A stretch of 64,000 nt of DNA from Siphonodentalium dalli (GCA_032622095.1 CP136063.1:265231426-265295425), one strand, 5' to 3'. Numbered from the stretch's first letter, positions 11,460 through 23,448 are shown. Program-made: numbers and translations. Notes: a model not told the origin generated them from the letters alone.

Positions 11460-12553
11460 CAGGGACGTGGCTAGAGGGTTTCCGTTATGGGGGTGTCCAC
11501 CTGGGAAATTCCAACTGCACCCCCCCCCCTTGAATCAGAATCAGACCAAACACAAGTTTTGCATAATTCCATTTGCACCCCTTGCATCTCAGTCATGCCT
11601 ATATAATATCCTATATATACACAAATATATTCACAAGCCATGCTTCTATATTCCCGGTATATATGAGAACATTCAAATATTGTAACCTGAAAAATTGCAT
11701 AAATCCTACCATCTATAGTGGCTACGGGCAAGATACCAGGACACACCGGGCTGACCATGGTTGTTCGGCCCGGTGTGAGAAAATTTTGTAAACTATACAA
11801 GAAAATCGCAAACCCTAGCATCCTAGCATCCTAGTGTTGGAAATTTCAAACCTCATACTCCCCCTCAGGTTGGAAAATTCTTCAACTGATGACCATTTCA
11901 GTCCAAATGTAGTAAAACATTATTTTGTTAAACTAATTAGCAGTTTTGTATTGACTACGGGGGAGGGACAATGGCACACCGGGCCGACCATGGTTCGGCC
12001 CGGTGTGCGAAAATTTTGAAATCTGAACATCGCAAAATCGCAAAATCCTAGCATCTAGACTAGACTCAAGCCTTCCTAGAGTTGGAAATTTCAAACCTGA
12101 CACCCCCACTTAGGTTGGAAAATTTCCAACTGATGACAATTCCAATGACAATGTTGACCAAATGTTTGACAATATTGTTTTCTTAAATTAACTAGTAGTT
12201 TTTGACTGGCCACCGGGGAGGGACCAGGATACAAGCTTTCCAAGTGTTGGAAATTTCCAACCTGTCACCCCCCCCAGGCCCCCCTAAGGTTGTAAAATTT
12301 CCAACTGAATACCATTTCAGTCCAAAATTTTGACAAAAAATAGGAAAATATGCAAATATTGGTCCAAAAACAATTAATTCCCCTTAATAAATTATTTGAA
12401 AATCAAACTACAAGAACATTTTCAACCTATTGTTGGTGTGAAATTTCAAACTAATGTTTTGGCAGGTACGAAATTTCCAACTGTTGAAAATTTTGACCAA
12501 AGTTGGGGGGGGGTAAGACACCCCACCCCAAACCCCCCTGTCGCCACGTCTTT
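11460..12553. mobile_element. hAT-like non-autonomous element with internal repeats
   Basis: The flanks share GTATTCAGT (11451-11459 and 12554-12562). The termini are CAGGGACGTGGC on the left and, inverted, AAAGACGTGGCGACAGGGGG on the right. Inside, a unit of roughly 200-240 bp is repeated about three times: a GTTGGAAATTTCCAACCTG-type palindrome, a C-tract, then CCAACTGATGACCATTTCAG. Two units hold a GC-rich hairpin around ACACCGGGCCGACCATGG. There is no transposase. Superfamily assignment rests on CAGGG ends and an 8-9 bp duplication. Confidence 0.55.
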
Positions 12554-12562
12554 GTATTCAGT

Positions 12563-13290
12563 ATATCAAAGACGAAATAGCCTCATTTCGCTCATCCCGG
12601 CGCTCAGTGAACCTGAAATAGCACAGTATGTTTGAACAGGCGACGAAAATTATAATGGGTGTACGTCTCTAGATCTCTCTATTAAAATTAGTTTCTGTAT
12701 TGAGGTGATTCCCTCCATTTTATTTTTGGAGAGTGACGCAGACTACGCGCGATTTCATTGGTTTATGGCATAACAGAGGTCAATGACGTGTTGACAATTT
12801 CCCCACGCATCGTCCAACTCACCTATTATTGTAAAACTGAATACACACGATATATCCATAATTCATTATACTCATCGCATTATACATCATCTTCGAGTTT
12901 TTTTTTACAGTCAACGATATTCATGACTGTTTATTCTTTCGCATCTTGTTGTATTTAGATTCAGATTCAGATTCAGATGTTTCGTCGCATTTGACATAAC
13001 ATGCGATTCAATTTCAAACAGTGTACATAATACATAATATAAATGTGATACAAATGTGAGGTGACATAATATACATACACAATACAGGTTGGAGTTATTA
13101 GTGTACTACATGTACATGGTATATTGATTGAGGGTATAGCTATCAGATGTGGTGTTTAAAGTAAGTGGGTCGGGTGTTGTGGGAGTCAACTGTCTTTTAG
13201 ATTTTTTAGAGTCAACGACTATTTTAGATTTTTTAGAGTCAACGACTATTTTAGATTTTTCATATATATTTATATATCGTGGTGCATTAA
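12563..13290. other. Intergenic stretch with small tandem repeats
   Basis: No gene recognised. A short ATTCAG repeat (about three copies) lies at 12959-12978. A 27-bp unit containing TTTAGAGTCAACGACTATTT occurs about three times at 13188-13265 and may belong to the 3' end of the adjacent LINE. Confidence 0.5.
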
Positions 13291-14567
13291 TCATAGCCTC
13301 GGGAGTGCAAATCGATTTCTAGGGCTTTCTTTATAAATAGTGAAAGGTTTCTGCAGATGATCGTGTGATTATAGCGGGAAGTAAAGAGCTGCTGTATAGT
13401 TTAAGAACATTTGGTCTTCTGAAGTAATACGGCTTGATAAATTTAATTCTGAGGTCATTTATAAATTCACATTTCAGGACAAGGTGGAATTCATCTCCGA
13501 GTTCTGACTCTTTCTGAGTAGTCGGTATTATACCAGGCGCCCTGCTCAACTGGTTGTCGATGGTTTCGTGTACGGAATCGTACAAGTGTGTATATGGTGT
13601 TTTGGTCTTCGTGCATAATGTATCGTTCCCGATTAATGTCATTTTAAATTATCCTGTAAAAAGGAAATATATTTGAACCCATCATCGTAGATCGCCACTC
13701 TTGTGTGTACATGTCTTCAACCCTCAGCTTAATTAACTCGATAAATATACGGTAATCGGTTATTCATTGTTGTGTCCAAAGATATCCCATTCCCATTGCA
13801 TTCAGTGTGTTACGTATTCCGGTTATCCATGGGTTTTCGCCCAGTATGAGAGATAGCGGATTTTTATTTTTATTGAAATCGGGTACATTCCAAGTTCACC
13901 ATAGATGAACGCATTTGGTATAGATTTTTTCAGTTTGAGGATATATTTAAGAAACCATAATTCCATTTTGTCAAAACACGTAAGATTTTCATGACCCCAG
14001 ATTTCTGCCCCATATGTGAATATGGGGATCACAGATTTCTGATATATTTCAAGTATAGTGGCAGTTGTAAGCTTATTTGTTCGCGCTTTATTTAATAACT
14101 CATACATTGCGTTTTTTGCTTGTTGGCATCTTAGATTTCGTTCAAGCGTGAAGGAATTATTTTTAGGAAATATAGTCCCAAGGTATTTGTAGCTATCAAC
14201 AATTTCAATGGCCTGGTCGCCGATAGTGAATGTCTCTGTACTAGTTTTGGTGCGTCTGCGATCGTAAATCAATACTTTAGTCTTAGATATGTTAACTTTC
14301 AATTTCCAACAATTGCAGTAGCGGTTAAAGCAATCGAGAGATTTTTGTAAACCAGCTTTCGAATTTGCTATTAAAACTGTGTCATCCGCATATATTAGCA
14401 AGAATAGCTTAAGGTATACATCAGTATCTAACTCTTTGAACTTTTCCAGGTTTATTCCATCACAACCGTGTATTCTTAGATAATGTTCTTGATCGTTTAT
14501 GTATATATATAGCGAAGGTGAAAGGTGATAGGTGATAGGTTGTCCCCTTGTTTCAAACCAATGAGAC
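13291..14567 (-). pseudogene. Family A LINE RT C-terminal half and tail domain
   Basis: The frame from 14569 carries the catalytic YADDTVLIANS, then LKVNISKTKVLIYDR, YKYLGTIF, FTYGAEIWG and MELWFLKYILKLKKS. The latter two blocks are almost identical in pattern to the family A copy at 39.8 kb. The frame from 13642 contains GDEFHLVLKCEF, the distal half of the zinc knuckle; the first cysteines are missing. A 27-bp triplicate follows at the 3' side. Confidence 0.85.
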
Positions 14568-14659
14568 AATGGATACGCGATAGCACAAACTTCACTGGAG
14601 ACTTTAATAGACGTAATTTTAACAAATGAAGAACTAATACCCCAAACTATAGTGGTACG

Positions 14660-16992
14660 TTAGACCCCTTCTTTGGGGAATATATACGTTATCACGTCCC
14701 AATATATGCCATTTTAAACATTCATGAACAGCGAACACAGAAAAAAACTATCACCCGTCACATCTTTAACTATGAACAAGCAGACTTTATTGGATTGGAT
14801 CGAGAAATATCAGGCATGGATTGGAATATATTCTTTAATACGATGCAGATTGAAGAAATGACAGATACATTTACGTCGTTCCTCCAAGACAAAATAAATG
14901 AATATGTTCCCAACAAAACCATTCACTGAAGGAAAAATGAACCCCAGTGGCTCACTTTGAAAATTAAACATTTAATAAAACAACGCAGGCGGCTTTATAA
15001 CAAAGCAAAACTGACCAATGGCACACGACAATGGGATAAATACCGTAGCAAGAGAAATGAAGTTATCTCCGAGGTACGAAAAGCAAAGCTAGACCATATA
15101 TCGAAAGCGCCGAATATTCTTAACGACCCCCAAACAACAGCCACTAACTGGTGGAAAACCTTTAACAAGCTCGCTAAACGAACACTTGAGCGAACTATGC
15201 CCCCCTTAGAGCTTGACGGGGAAATCTACACCACGGACATAGATAAATCTATAATCCTCAATGATTATTTTTGTTCCATATCTTCACTGGACGATTCCAA
15301 TGCTCAAATACCAACTCTTATGCCCATAACAGATGCAAATATTGACCACATATAGCTGTCAATGAAGTCGATATACAAGACATACTTTCACACCTCCAAA
15401 CAGACAAGTCAAGCGGTTATGATGATATTAGCCCTAGAGTCCTGAAAAACTGTCCTAAGTCTCAGTCGACCATTATTCATCCTCTTCAAGATATTCATGA
15501 ATGAATCATTTTTCCCTCCCGAGTGGATCGAAGCGTGCTAATGTTGTACCTATCCACAAAAAAGGAAACCGATCGGACCCGGGAAATTACAGACCCATAT
15601 CCCTACTTAGCTGCTTAGGAAAATTATACGAAAAATGCATTGCTAAATATCTCCTAAAATACGTTAAAACGAATGATATCCTAACTAAATTTCAATCTGG
15701 ATTTTTGCCGGGGGACTCAACAACTAACCAACTTTGTGAAATTTATCATGCAATCACCGAAATTCTCGATAGAGAACAAGATCTACGCATACTATTCTTC
15801 GACATAAGTAAAGCGTTCGATAAAGTTTGGCATGTTGGATTGATCCACAAATTGAAACAAATCGGAATACAAGGAAACCTAGCTTCTAGGTTGGTTCGAC
15901 TCATAGTTGAGTAACCGCGAACAAAGGGTCGTTATAGGATCTGAAGCTTCGTCCTGGAAGCCAGTCAGAGCAGGGGTACCCCAGGGATCCGTGTTGGGAC
16001 CGATACTTTTTTTAAATATACATTAACGACCTTGGCTGTGAAATTAGCAGTGAAATACGCCTATTCGCAGACGATACTTCGATATTTCTGCCTGTTACTG
16101 ACCCAAACAAAGCTGCCGATTTACTCCAAACTGACATAAATAAACTACACTCTTGGTCCAAGAAATGGTTGGTAAACTTCAATGCTAACAAAACTGAAAC
16201 CATGATTATTACTCGAAAAACAAATCTACCATCCCGCCCTAACTTATTAATGGATAATGTTCCCTTAACCGTCGTTCACCAACATAAGCATCTTGGCATA
16301 ATACTTAATGATGAAGGCAAATGGCGCCCTCATATAAATTACATTATAAAAACTGCCTGGCAAAAGATATTCATTCTTCGGAAACAAAAGTATGTACTAA
16401 ACAGAAAATCACTCGAAAAATGTTATGTCACGTTAGTACGGCCATGTCTGGAATATGCCAGTATTGTATTGGCAAACTGTACCGCCACTGACTCAGATAG
16501 ATTAGAACGCATTCAACTAGAAGCAGCTCGTATGGTCAATGGACTGACTAGATATGTTGGTAATGAAAAATTATTGGAAGAAATCGGCTGGGAAAAACTG
16601 AAAACGAGACGTGACAAAGCCAAGCTATTTCTTTTCCACAAAATGATTAATGGAACCGTGTCACAATATCTAAAGAATATCGTCCCTCTCCGAGTATTTG
16701 AAGCCTCGGACAAAGAAACCCGAAATGCAAATGAATTCCGTTTACCGAAACATAACAGTGAGTCTCATCGCAAATCATTTGTCCTAGCAACGGCAAGAAA
16801 CTGGAACGCACTTGATCCAAACTTGCAAAATACAGAAGATCCACATCAATTTAAGCAATTGATAAACTCAAATATAACCCCGAAAAAACCTTGGTTCTCG
16901 CTCTGTTACACGCGAAGTGCCCAGATTCAACATTCACGACTAAGAGCTAAATGCAGTGATTTAAATGCTCACAAACTGGAAAACCATATATC
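14660..16992 (+). pseudogene. LINE B reverse transcriptase and C-terminal region
   Basis: Frames at 14957-15355, 15501-15914 and 16169-17000 together give DKSSGYDDI, VVPIHKKGNRSDPGNYRPIS, FQSGFLPGDST, motif A FDISKAFDKVWH, VPQGSVLGP, motif C LFADDTSIFL, WSKKWLVNFNANKTE, HKHLGIIL and a C-terminal domain with LVRPCLEYAS and ARNWNALD. The catalytic motif is FADD. Motif style suggests the CR1/L2/Daphne side of the Jockey superfamily. The C-terminal zinc knuckle is separated by the LINE C insertion and resumes as ESDTNLCMCDQIEDY at about 18327. Confidence 0.85.
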
Positions 16993-18329
16993 CTCAGGGA
17001 TCTATCTTAGGCCCTTTACTTTTTCTTATCTATGTGAATGACATGCACCGGAGTACATCATTATCCCTTTTATCATTTGCAGATGATACCACTGTATATG
17101 CGTCACATAATAATTTAGATTTACTTTTTAAGCGCACAAATATTCAACTTGAATTACTCAATAAATGGTGCAAGGCAAACAAACTGTCATTAAATGCCAA
17201 GAAAACCAAATATATTTTATTTCAACCAACTGGTGGAAACTATAATTGCACGAAACATACTCTACAGATAAATGGTAAAATAATTGAAAGAATAGGAAGC
17301 AACTGCAAAGAAAAATCATTCAAATTCCTTGGTATTCATCTGGACGAAAATTTAACATTCAACAACCACACGGCTTTAATTGCAACAAGAATGTCTAGAG
17401 CTCTATATGCAATTAACAGAGTTAAACACATTCTTCCAGAAAGGAATTTACGACAGTTGTATTACAGTCTAATTCATAGTCACCTAACATATGGCATAGA
17501 AATTTGGGGAAATTCGAATACGTTTAATAAATTAATAGTATTGCAGAAAAAGGCAATTCGCATTATACATAATAAAAGATATAACAGCCACACCGATCCA
17601 CTTTAAAAAAAAAGTAATATACTAAAAGCTCACGATCTTTATAAATTACGCACTTATCAATTCATGAACGATTTGTTCTGCAACCAACTACCTATCTCAT
17701 TTCAGAACACTTATCGCATATACCACAACCCAACACTGGTAACAAGACAAAGTGGCAAATTAGGTGGAACAAAATCTAGAACATCCTTCACCGAAAACCT
17801 CCCTTACCATATCTTCCCGAAACTTTGGAAACGAGACGTATCTGAAGATATCATAAGCAGCTATGTTGACAGTGTTCTTTGTAAAAACCTACATTGTTTC
17901 GACTGTTATCCGTTCATGGATGAATCAACTATATATATGTAAGAATTGTTAAGTGAATCCAACGCATGTACGCCCATTATGTGTGAAGAATACAACTATA
18001 TCATCAGTCTTATATTATACCAAAATTTATATTATATATCATAATTGAACGATATTTTACTGTATTGCCACTTAGGCTATGGAAAAAACTAAACCACAAA
18101 AGTATCGTTGTATACACTACTATAGATAAAAACTTGTATCCCCTATATATGCTGTCATTTGGGTTCAGAGTCGGAATATAATTATCTAAGTTTGGGAGTG
18201 TGCAGGAAGACGACCAGTAGGTCATGCCATCTCCCAGTAATATATACTATATTTTGTTTGATTTTTGTATTATACATTATCATGTTTGTTATATATTACT
18301 AAATAAAATTGAATTGAATTGAATTGAAT
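16990..18329 (+). mobile_element. LINE C, 5'-truncated, inserted in LINE B
   Basis: Coding starts abruptly at PQGSILGPLLFLIYVNDM and continues through motif C SFADDTTVYAS, KANKLSLNAKKTKYI, FLGIHLDENL and the C-terminal LYYSLIHSHLTYGIEIWG. A second frame (17664-17942) gives the end of the protein after a frame break near 17605. The 3' end is a run of TTGAA repeats (18304-18329). LINE B coding continues directly on both sides, proving LINE C is the younger insertion. It is a CR1/L2-type element, inactive. Confidence 0.85.
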
Positions 18330-19285
18330 CCGACACAAACCTCTGTATGTGTGATCAGATCGAGGATTATATATATATCCTGTTATTGCCTCCACTATCG
18401 GAGAGTTAAATTTAAATAACATAGTTACAAACAATTCTAATACAAAAATGACAGTGGAATATATGCACATTTAAGGAATATGACAACTCAAAATAAAGCG
18501 AGATTACGCACACAGTTACACGCACACACACTGAGTCTCAGGCACATGCAACCACCCAGCCGCGCACAGGCGTACACGTACACACGTACATACACGCCTA
18601 GGCTTAGTTCCAGAAGTACATCCTCAGAACAAGACGTTTCTCTTAAGTTTTCCTGGTGATCTCGACTCCGGTACATTGCACTATGCGTTGGTTATACTGG
18701 TGACGTATCTTTAAAATCATTAAAACCATTAATAAGCATTATTCCTCTTTCTACTCTTCATCTCCCTATACCCTCTCTTTCTTTCTCTCTCGCTCTTTCT
18801 GTCGCGCGCTCTCTCTCTCTCTCTCTCTCTTCCTCGCTATTCCTCTCCTCTGCCACAGTTCCTTACAATCCATCATATACTCGTCACACCTCCTAACGTC
18901 ACATATACCTATCATACAATTTCAATACATTATAACGAACATATAATCAATCAGCCACTAAATACACAATCAAATAGCAACGACCAGATACAAGATATTG
19001 GTCCCATGCTGTCTGAATGAGATATTCATGAGACAGCATGGTACCAATATATTGTATACATATTACCATTTTAAGAATATTGGGTATCATCTTTCTAAGT
19101 GAGCGGAACGACCAAAAAAAGCTTACAGCTTACTGTCGTCTCCGTTTCCAACCGATATAAACTGCCTGCAAATCTCCGATAACATACACCAACAATTTTA
19201 TGTCAACTATACTATTAATTTGTTATGTTTATGTATCTGTATGTATTGTCTTTGTGTTGGAATAAAGTATGTTTAAACAAAACAA
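18330..19285 (+). mobile_element. LINE B 3' region
   Basis: After the zinc-knuckle codons the sequence is non-coding 3' UTR of LINE B. It contains a CT-rich tract (about 18770-18838) and a hairpin with arms of about 24 bp centred near 19024 (TTGGTCCCATGCTGTCT pairing with AGACAGCATGGTACCAA). It ends with AATAAA and an A-rich tail. Confidence 0.7.
18999..19053. repeat. Inverted repeat (hairpin) in LINE B 3' UTR
   Basis: CCATGCTGTCT at 19004-19014 pairs with AGACAGCATGG at 19032-19042, extended outward by ATTGG/CCAAT. The loop holds GAATGAGATATTCATG, itself partly palindromic. It could be a structural recognition signal in the element's RNA, or the remnant of a small foldback element. Confidence 0.7.
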
Positions 19286-20543
19286 AAACCAATGAGACTG
19301 GGGAATAGTTCAGATTCTTCCTGGTCTATTCTAACGCATGATTTCATTTCATTGTACATAGCTTTTATGACGTTGAGGATTTTCCCTTCGAGTCTCGACC
19401 CCGCGACTTAGGAGTTTTTTCCAAAGACATGCTCTCCATACAGAATCAAACGCTTTTGAGAAGTCGATGATATAACTTATCATTATTGCTTTTCAGGAGG
19501 TTTATCAATGCGTATATGGAGAAAGTGTGGTCCATAGTGGAGTACCCCTTTCGAAAACCTGCCTGGCATTCTGATTGTATGTTGTTTTGGTCAAGAAATA
19601 TTCTAATTCGATCACTGATAATGCTCGTAAATACTTTGGAGATACAACTGAGCAGTGTTATTTTTCTATAGTTACCTGGGTCCATGTTATCCCCTTTCTT
19701 TTGAAGTGTGGCGTATAACTCCGACTTTCCATGACTGAGGTATTATCCCAGTCTTTAGAATAAGATTGAAGTATCGTTGATAAATAATGCCCATAACACT
19801 AACAGAACTTTTTATAAATGCATTAGTTATATTATCGAAGCCTGCATGGTGCTTTGCCATGTTTCAGTTTTTTCACTGATTTCTGTACCTCATCGAGGGT
19901 AATATTGGCGTTTAGCAAAGTTTGGTCCACGTTGTGTACATTTTGACAGTAAACCGTTTCATGAACGTGTGTTTCCAAACCGCCTGCCCCCGATAGTACA
20001 TCTTCGAGCTCAAAGTATGATTTAAAATCGTCGGCTTCCGGTGTCGGTTTGTCGGTTATATTATTATCTAAGATCTTAATAAGGGACCAAACGTCCTTAG
20101 GGGAACCAGCGCGGCGTGTATGTATCTCCTTGTTGATCTTGTTATTGTGTCGGAGAGTGCTGATGCGAAGTGCGTTTTTATAAGTACGTCTACATTCTAT
20201 CATTTTAAGTCGATTGGTTTCCGATATGTTTATTTTGAAGAGTTTCCTCGCTTTCCGGTATGCCGTGCGCGCCGTCCTACAATCACGCGAAAACCAAGTG
20301 TTTACTGGTTTCCGCTTGAGTGAACTACGATAGCTTGTGTTTCGCTTTTTGTGTTAAATTTTTCCGCCGGTTTTTGATCGGCGTCGATCATGAACTATAT
20401 TCGCTCGTGCAGATCGTTCATTGCATTTCTATCGATATTACGCATGAAAGAGTGGGCGGTTTCGCTATTCCAAATTTTGATGATTGGTGGTTTCCGATAA
20501 GTCGCTTTATACCTGACCTTTTTCTCGTGCGTTGCTTTGTTTT
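19286..20543 (-). pseudogene. Family A LINE linker and RT N-terminal half
   Basis: Minus-strand frames show an IWNSETAHSFM block near 20490-20440, a WFSRDCRTARTAYRKAR segment near 20300-20240, then DVWSLIKIL, LKHGKAP (RT block 0/1), DPGNYRKITLLSC and AGFRKGYSTMDH. These match the same positions of the 38-40 kb copy. Several frameshifts occur, for example between 19832 and 19690. Reading ends at SLIG within the duplicated target where LINE B is inserted. Confidence 0.8.
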
Positions 20544-20649
20544 GATCTATCTATCTATCTATCTAGAATTACCTGTCAACTCCCTTTTCGGGCATTACAG
20601 ACAGGGTCCAGGTCTCGACTGTGGTCGGTGCTTTGGTGGGCTACTCTAA

Positions 20650-22229
20650 GGCCCGTTCCAAACGACGGATTTTTGTCGACTCGAATCTAATTGTATTAAA
20701 TCCGTCGGTGATGCGTCTGCGGTCGATTTTGTTACAGACGGACGCATCTTTGTCGCGTCGAATCTAATACATCGGTCGATTTATTTAAAGGTGGATTCCC
20801 GGTTACCGTCAAAAATTGGTCACTGGTAGATATAGAGGCCTATATATACCGGTATATGTTATACATATATATACTAAAATACAGTATAAATTATGTATAT
20901 ATATATATGCGCGACTGCAGCGCGAATATATGTGCTCATGGATATGAGGATGTATATAGTACATACAGATATATAATATACTATAATAGGCGCTACAAAT
21001 AAATGTTATATCGTGCAACCAATTGACATCTATGTGTATACCATGCATGTAAATACCGGTATACAAGAATTATTATAAATCAGAGACTACCACCCCCTAC
21101 CCCTTATAATAAGGAAAACCGGAATATATTAGTTATTATAAATCATAGGCTACCACCCTATATCCTTTATAATAAGGAATACAGATATATATGAATTATT
21201 ATAATTCATAGGCTACTATCCATACCCCTCCTAATACGTAATACTGGTTTATATGAATTATTATAAATCTGTCCCTTATAATAAGGAATACCGGAATATA
21301 ATAATTAGTATAAATCATAGGCTACCACCCTATATTCTTTATAATAAGGAATACCGGTATCCATGAATATTATAAATCATAGGCTACTATCCCTACCCTT
21401 CATAATAAGTAATACCGGTATCTATAAATTATTATAAATCATAGGCTACCACTCTGCCCCTTATAATAAGTAATACCGGAATATATGAATTATTATAAAT
21501 AAGAGGTTACCACCCATATACCCATCATAACAAGTAATGCCGATATATATGAATTATTATAAATCAGTGGTACCACCCCTACCCCTTATAATAAGTAATA
21601 CCGGTATATATTAATTAGTATACATCAGAGACTACCACCCCTATCCCTTACAATAAGGACTATCGGTCTATATATGATTTATTATAAATCAGTTGCTACA
21701 ACCCATATCCCTTATACCGGTAAATATGAATTATTATAAATCATTGATAATATATCCATTATAAGATGTGAGTCAGTGACATGCCATGTTCGTTGAGAAA
21801 TCAAACTACCATAATAATTAAAATTTTCACAATGTTACCTAAGCAATTCTTATAGATATATCTTTCTTTATAACAAAGAGAGTGTGCGACAAATGACGTC
21901 ATGTGGGTATTTCCGCAGATAAGAGGAACTCCCTCATTATTATACCATTATCATATCATTATCATATCATTTGCATTCGTTATTCGGAAACTTTCGGCTC
22001 TTCTCGTCACATGTATTAGATTCGAGTCGACAAAAATCCGTCGTTTGAAACCAAGACGGATTTCAGACGCATCACCGACGAAGATTCGTCTGAATTGGAC
22101 GGAGATTCGTCTGTGGTGCGTCTGACACGGATCTAATTGTTTCAAACGTCGCATTTTAGACGCATTTAATACAATTGTGGGTCTGGTATTAGATTCGAGT
22201 CGACAAAAATCCGTCGTTTGGAACGGGCC
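20650..22229. mobile_element. TAA-flanked DNA element with 42-bp perfect TIRs
   Basis: Both ends carry the same inverted 42-bp sequence starting GGCCCGTTCCAAACGACGGA. Both are flanked by TAA (20647-20649 and 22230-22232), a 3-bp duplication typical of PIF/Harbinger elements. A further diverged copy of the terminal sequence lies at about 22015-22053, followed by imperfect repeats of GACGGATTC-like motifs. The centre is a 60-bp tandem array. No transposase is present. The perfect TIRs suggest recent mobility. Confidence 0.75.
21066..21755 (+). repeat. About 60-bp tandem repeat, roughly 11-12 copies
   Basis: Each unit contains AATTATTATAAATCA, then GGCTACCACCC, then CCCTTATAATAAGGAATACC and GGTATATATG. 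Copies are diverged, with indels. The array sits inside the TAA-flanked element and appears to be its expanded interior. Confidence 0.85.
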
Positions 22230-22538
22230 TAACCTACAGCCGGGTTCTTTAACGTGCACATAGTCACCCATGTACACGGGTCGGCCATTTATGTCGGCTC
22301 CCGATCCGACAGCGTACCGCACTCACGACAATATACCTGGACACGATGTCGCCGCGAAGGGAAGTCAGTTTTGTATTCGGATATATATTGTGTGATCACA
22401 AATGAGACTTTTCAGTAATGCATACAACGTGGTAATCTGACCAAGTTTGGATTTTTGTCAGAATACCCGACCGGGAATCGATCCCCGGACCTTTAGCACG
22501 AGAGACCAGTACGCTATCCACTCGGCCACTGACTTCCC

Positions 22539-22805
22539 TTGTTGCGTCTGGGTGTAGGATTCTAGGTCACATATTACTACGAGTGGACAATGGATGTCAG
22601 AAAGTAGGTCAGTGTGGTCATATATAATGAGATTTTTGACACATTTTGAAAATCGCGGCGAGACAACGGCGTAGTCCATAACACTAATATTGTTGCTGGT
22701 GTATTTTGCCGAACATTGTCCAATGCGACCGTTGTAGAGTAACATGATTAAACTATTTCTAAATACTACGATTCTCACAAACATTTGCACTCCATATTTG
22801 GAAAT
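22539..22805 (-). pseudogene. Family A LINE endonuclease C-terminus
   Basis: The frame read from 22790 shows LYNGRIG, then SVMDYAVVSPRF and DLLSDIHCPLVV. The SxxDY and LLSDxHxPL blocks match the family A endonuclease at 5.2-5.5 kb, including the terminal S-D-H catalytic residues. Coding similarity stops at CAGACGCAACAA where the SINE begins. The rest of the track frame, beyond that point, is SINE sequence. Confidence 0.8.
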
Positions 22806-22996
22806 GGTTTATTACGTCATGTTGGGAATGCCACGTCGTTGTAGAAATTAAATATAATGGACAAATCTAGAGACGTACATCCGTTAGAACTTTCTTCGGC
22901 TATTCAAAGAGACTGGAAATAGCGGTGAATTGATGCAAATTGTCGATATTAATTTTCAATATTCAACTTTGGGGGGAAAATGGGTCCACAAAGACC
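22806..22996. other. Intergenic stretch
   Basis: Unique-looking sequence between the end of the family A LINE and the next MITE; nothing recognised. Confidence 0.4.
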
Positions 22997-23000
22997 TTAA

Positions 23001-23425
23001 CCCTTTACCCAACAAACCTGCCAAAAACGCCCAAAAAAGCTTCAACAGCCTAAAATATCTTCGGTCTGTCTCAATAACACCATACAAATATGGATATCAT
23101 TGGAACCGGTTCATTGACCACATTGTGATGGTTACAGTTATGCCCTGTGCCAATGCATTATCTTATATATGCGAGTCGACCATAGGTCGCCTCGCATATA
23201 TAAGAGAATGCATTGGCCTAAACAAATTCTTTTTTTAACACTTTTTGCCATTTTTTCTTACATTCTTTAACATTTTTTATAATATTTTTCTACATTCTTT
23301 GTAAATTTTATCATTATTAATATGTGTTAAGCCAATGCATTCTCTTATATATGCGAGGCGACCTATGGTCGACTCGCATATATAAGAGAATGCATTGGCA
23401 CAGGGCCGTTCTGTTGGGTAAAGGG
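23001..23425 (-). mobile_element. Paired-hairpin MITE, piggyBac-type ends, copy 2 (inverted)
   Basis: TTAA flanks at 22997-23000 and 23426-23429. It has the same termini and internal order as copy 1 but in the opposite orientation. The 150-bp asymmetric arm containing AATATCTTCGGTCTGTCTC is now on the left. Hairpins are at 23149-23217 and 23331-23399. The spacer between hairpins is longer (about 113 bp) than in other copies. Confidence 0.85.
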
Positions 23426-23448
23426 TTAACTAGTAAATTGTTCCGACG

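Larger units (their letters stand above)
14568..19285 (+). mobile_element. LINE B inserted in family A LINE
   Basis: The insert is bounded by a perfect 13-bp duplication AAACCAATGAGAC (14555-14567 and 19286-19298). It is 5'-truncated: it begins in the endonuclease-RT linker. It ends with an AATAAA signal near 19261-19266 and an A-rich AAACAAAACAA tail. These are signs of target-primed reverse transcription. The coding region runs 14680-16990 and resumes at about 18328, interrupted by LINE C. In-frame stops (near 14928, 15355 and 15914) make it inactive. Confidence 0.9.
20544..22538 (-). mobile_element. tRNA-derived SINE split by a DNA element
   Basis: The head on the minus strand starts GGGAAGTCAGTGGCCGAGTG; GTGGCCGAGTGGATAGC matches an A box and GGGATCGATTCCC a B box. 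The body continues to about 22233 and, after the DNA element, from 20646 to the tail of TAGA repeats (20546-20566). Family A LINE coding flanks both ends, so this is a discrete insertion. The body contains GTTAAAGAACCCGG, a motif that recurs in many invertebrate repeats. It is not a tRNA gene, because no matching acceptor end follows. Confidence 0.7.
13291..22805 (-). mobile_element. Family A LINE split by two nested insertions
   Basis: Three separated minus-strand pieces read as one element: endonuclease end (22805-22539), RT N-terminal half (20543-19286) and RT C-terminal half plus tail (14567-13291). The protein runs on across both gaps when they are removed. The gaps are LINE B with a 13-bp duplication (14568-19285) and a SINE (20544-22538). 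The 5' end is truncated within the endonuclease at about 22805. All pieces have frame breaks, so the element is dead. Confidence 0.85.

Noticed and set aside
22460-22540. tRNA gene on minus strand
   Set aside because: A and B boxes are good but the acceptor ends do not pair, and the sequence continues into a SINE body with a TAGA-repeat tail.
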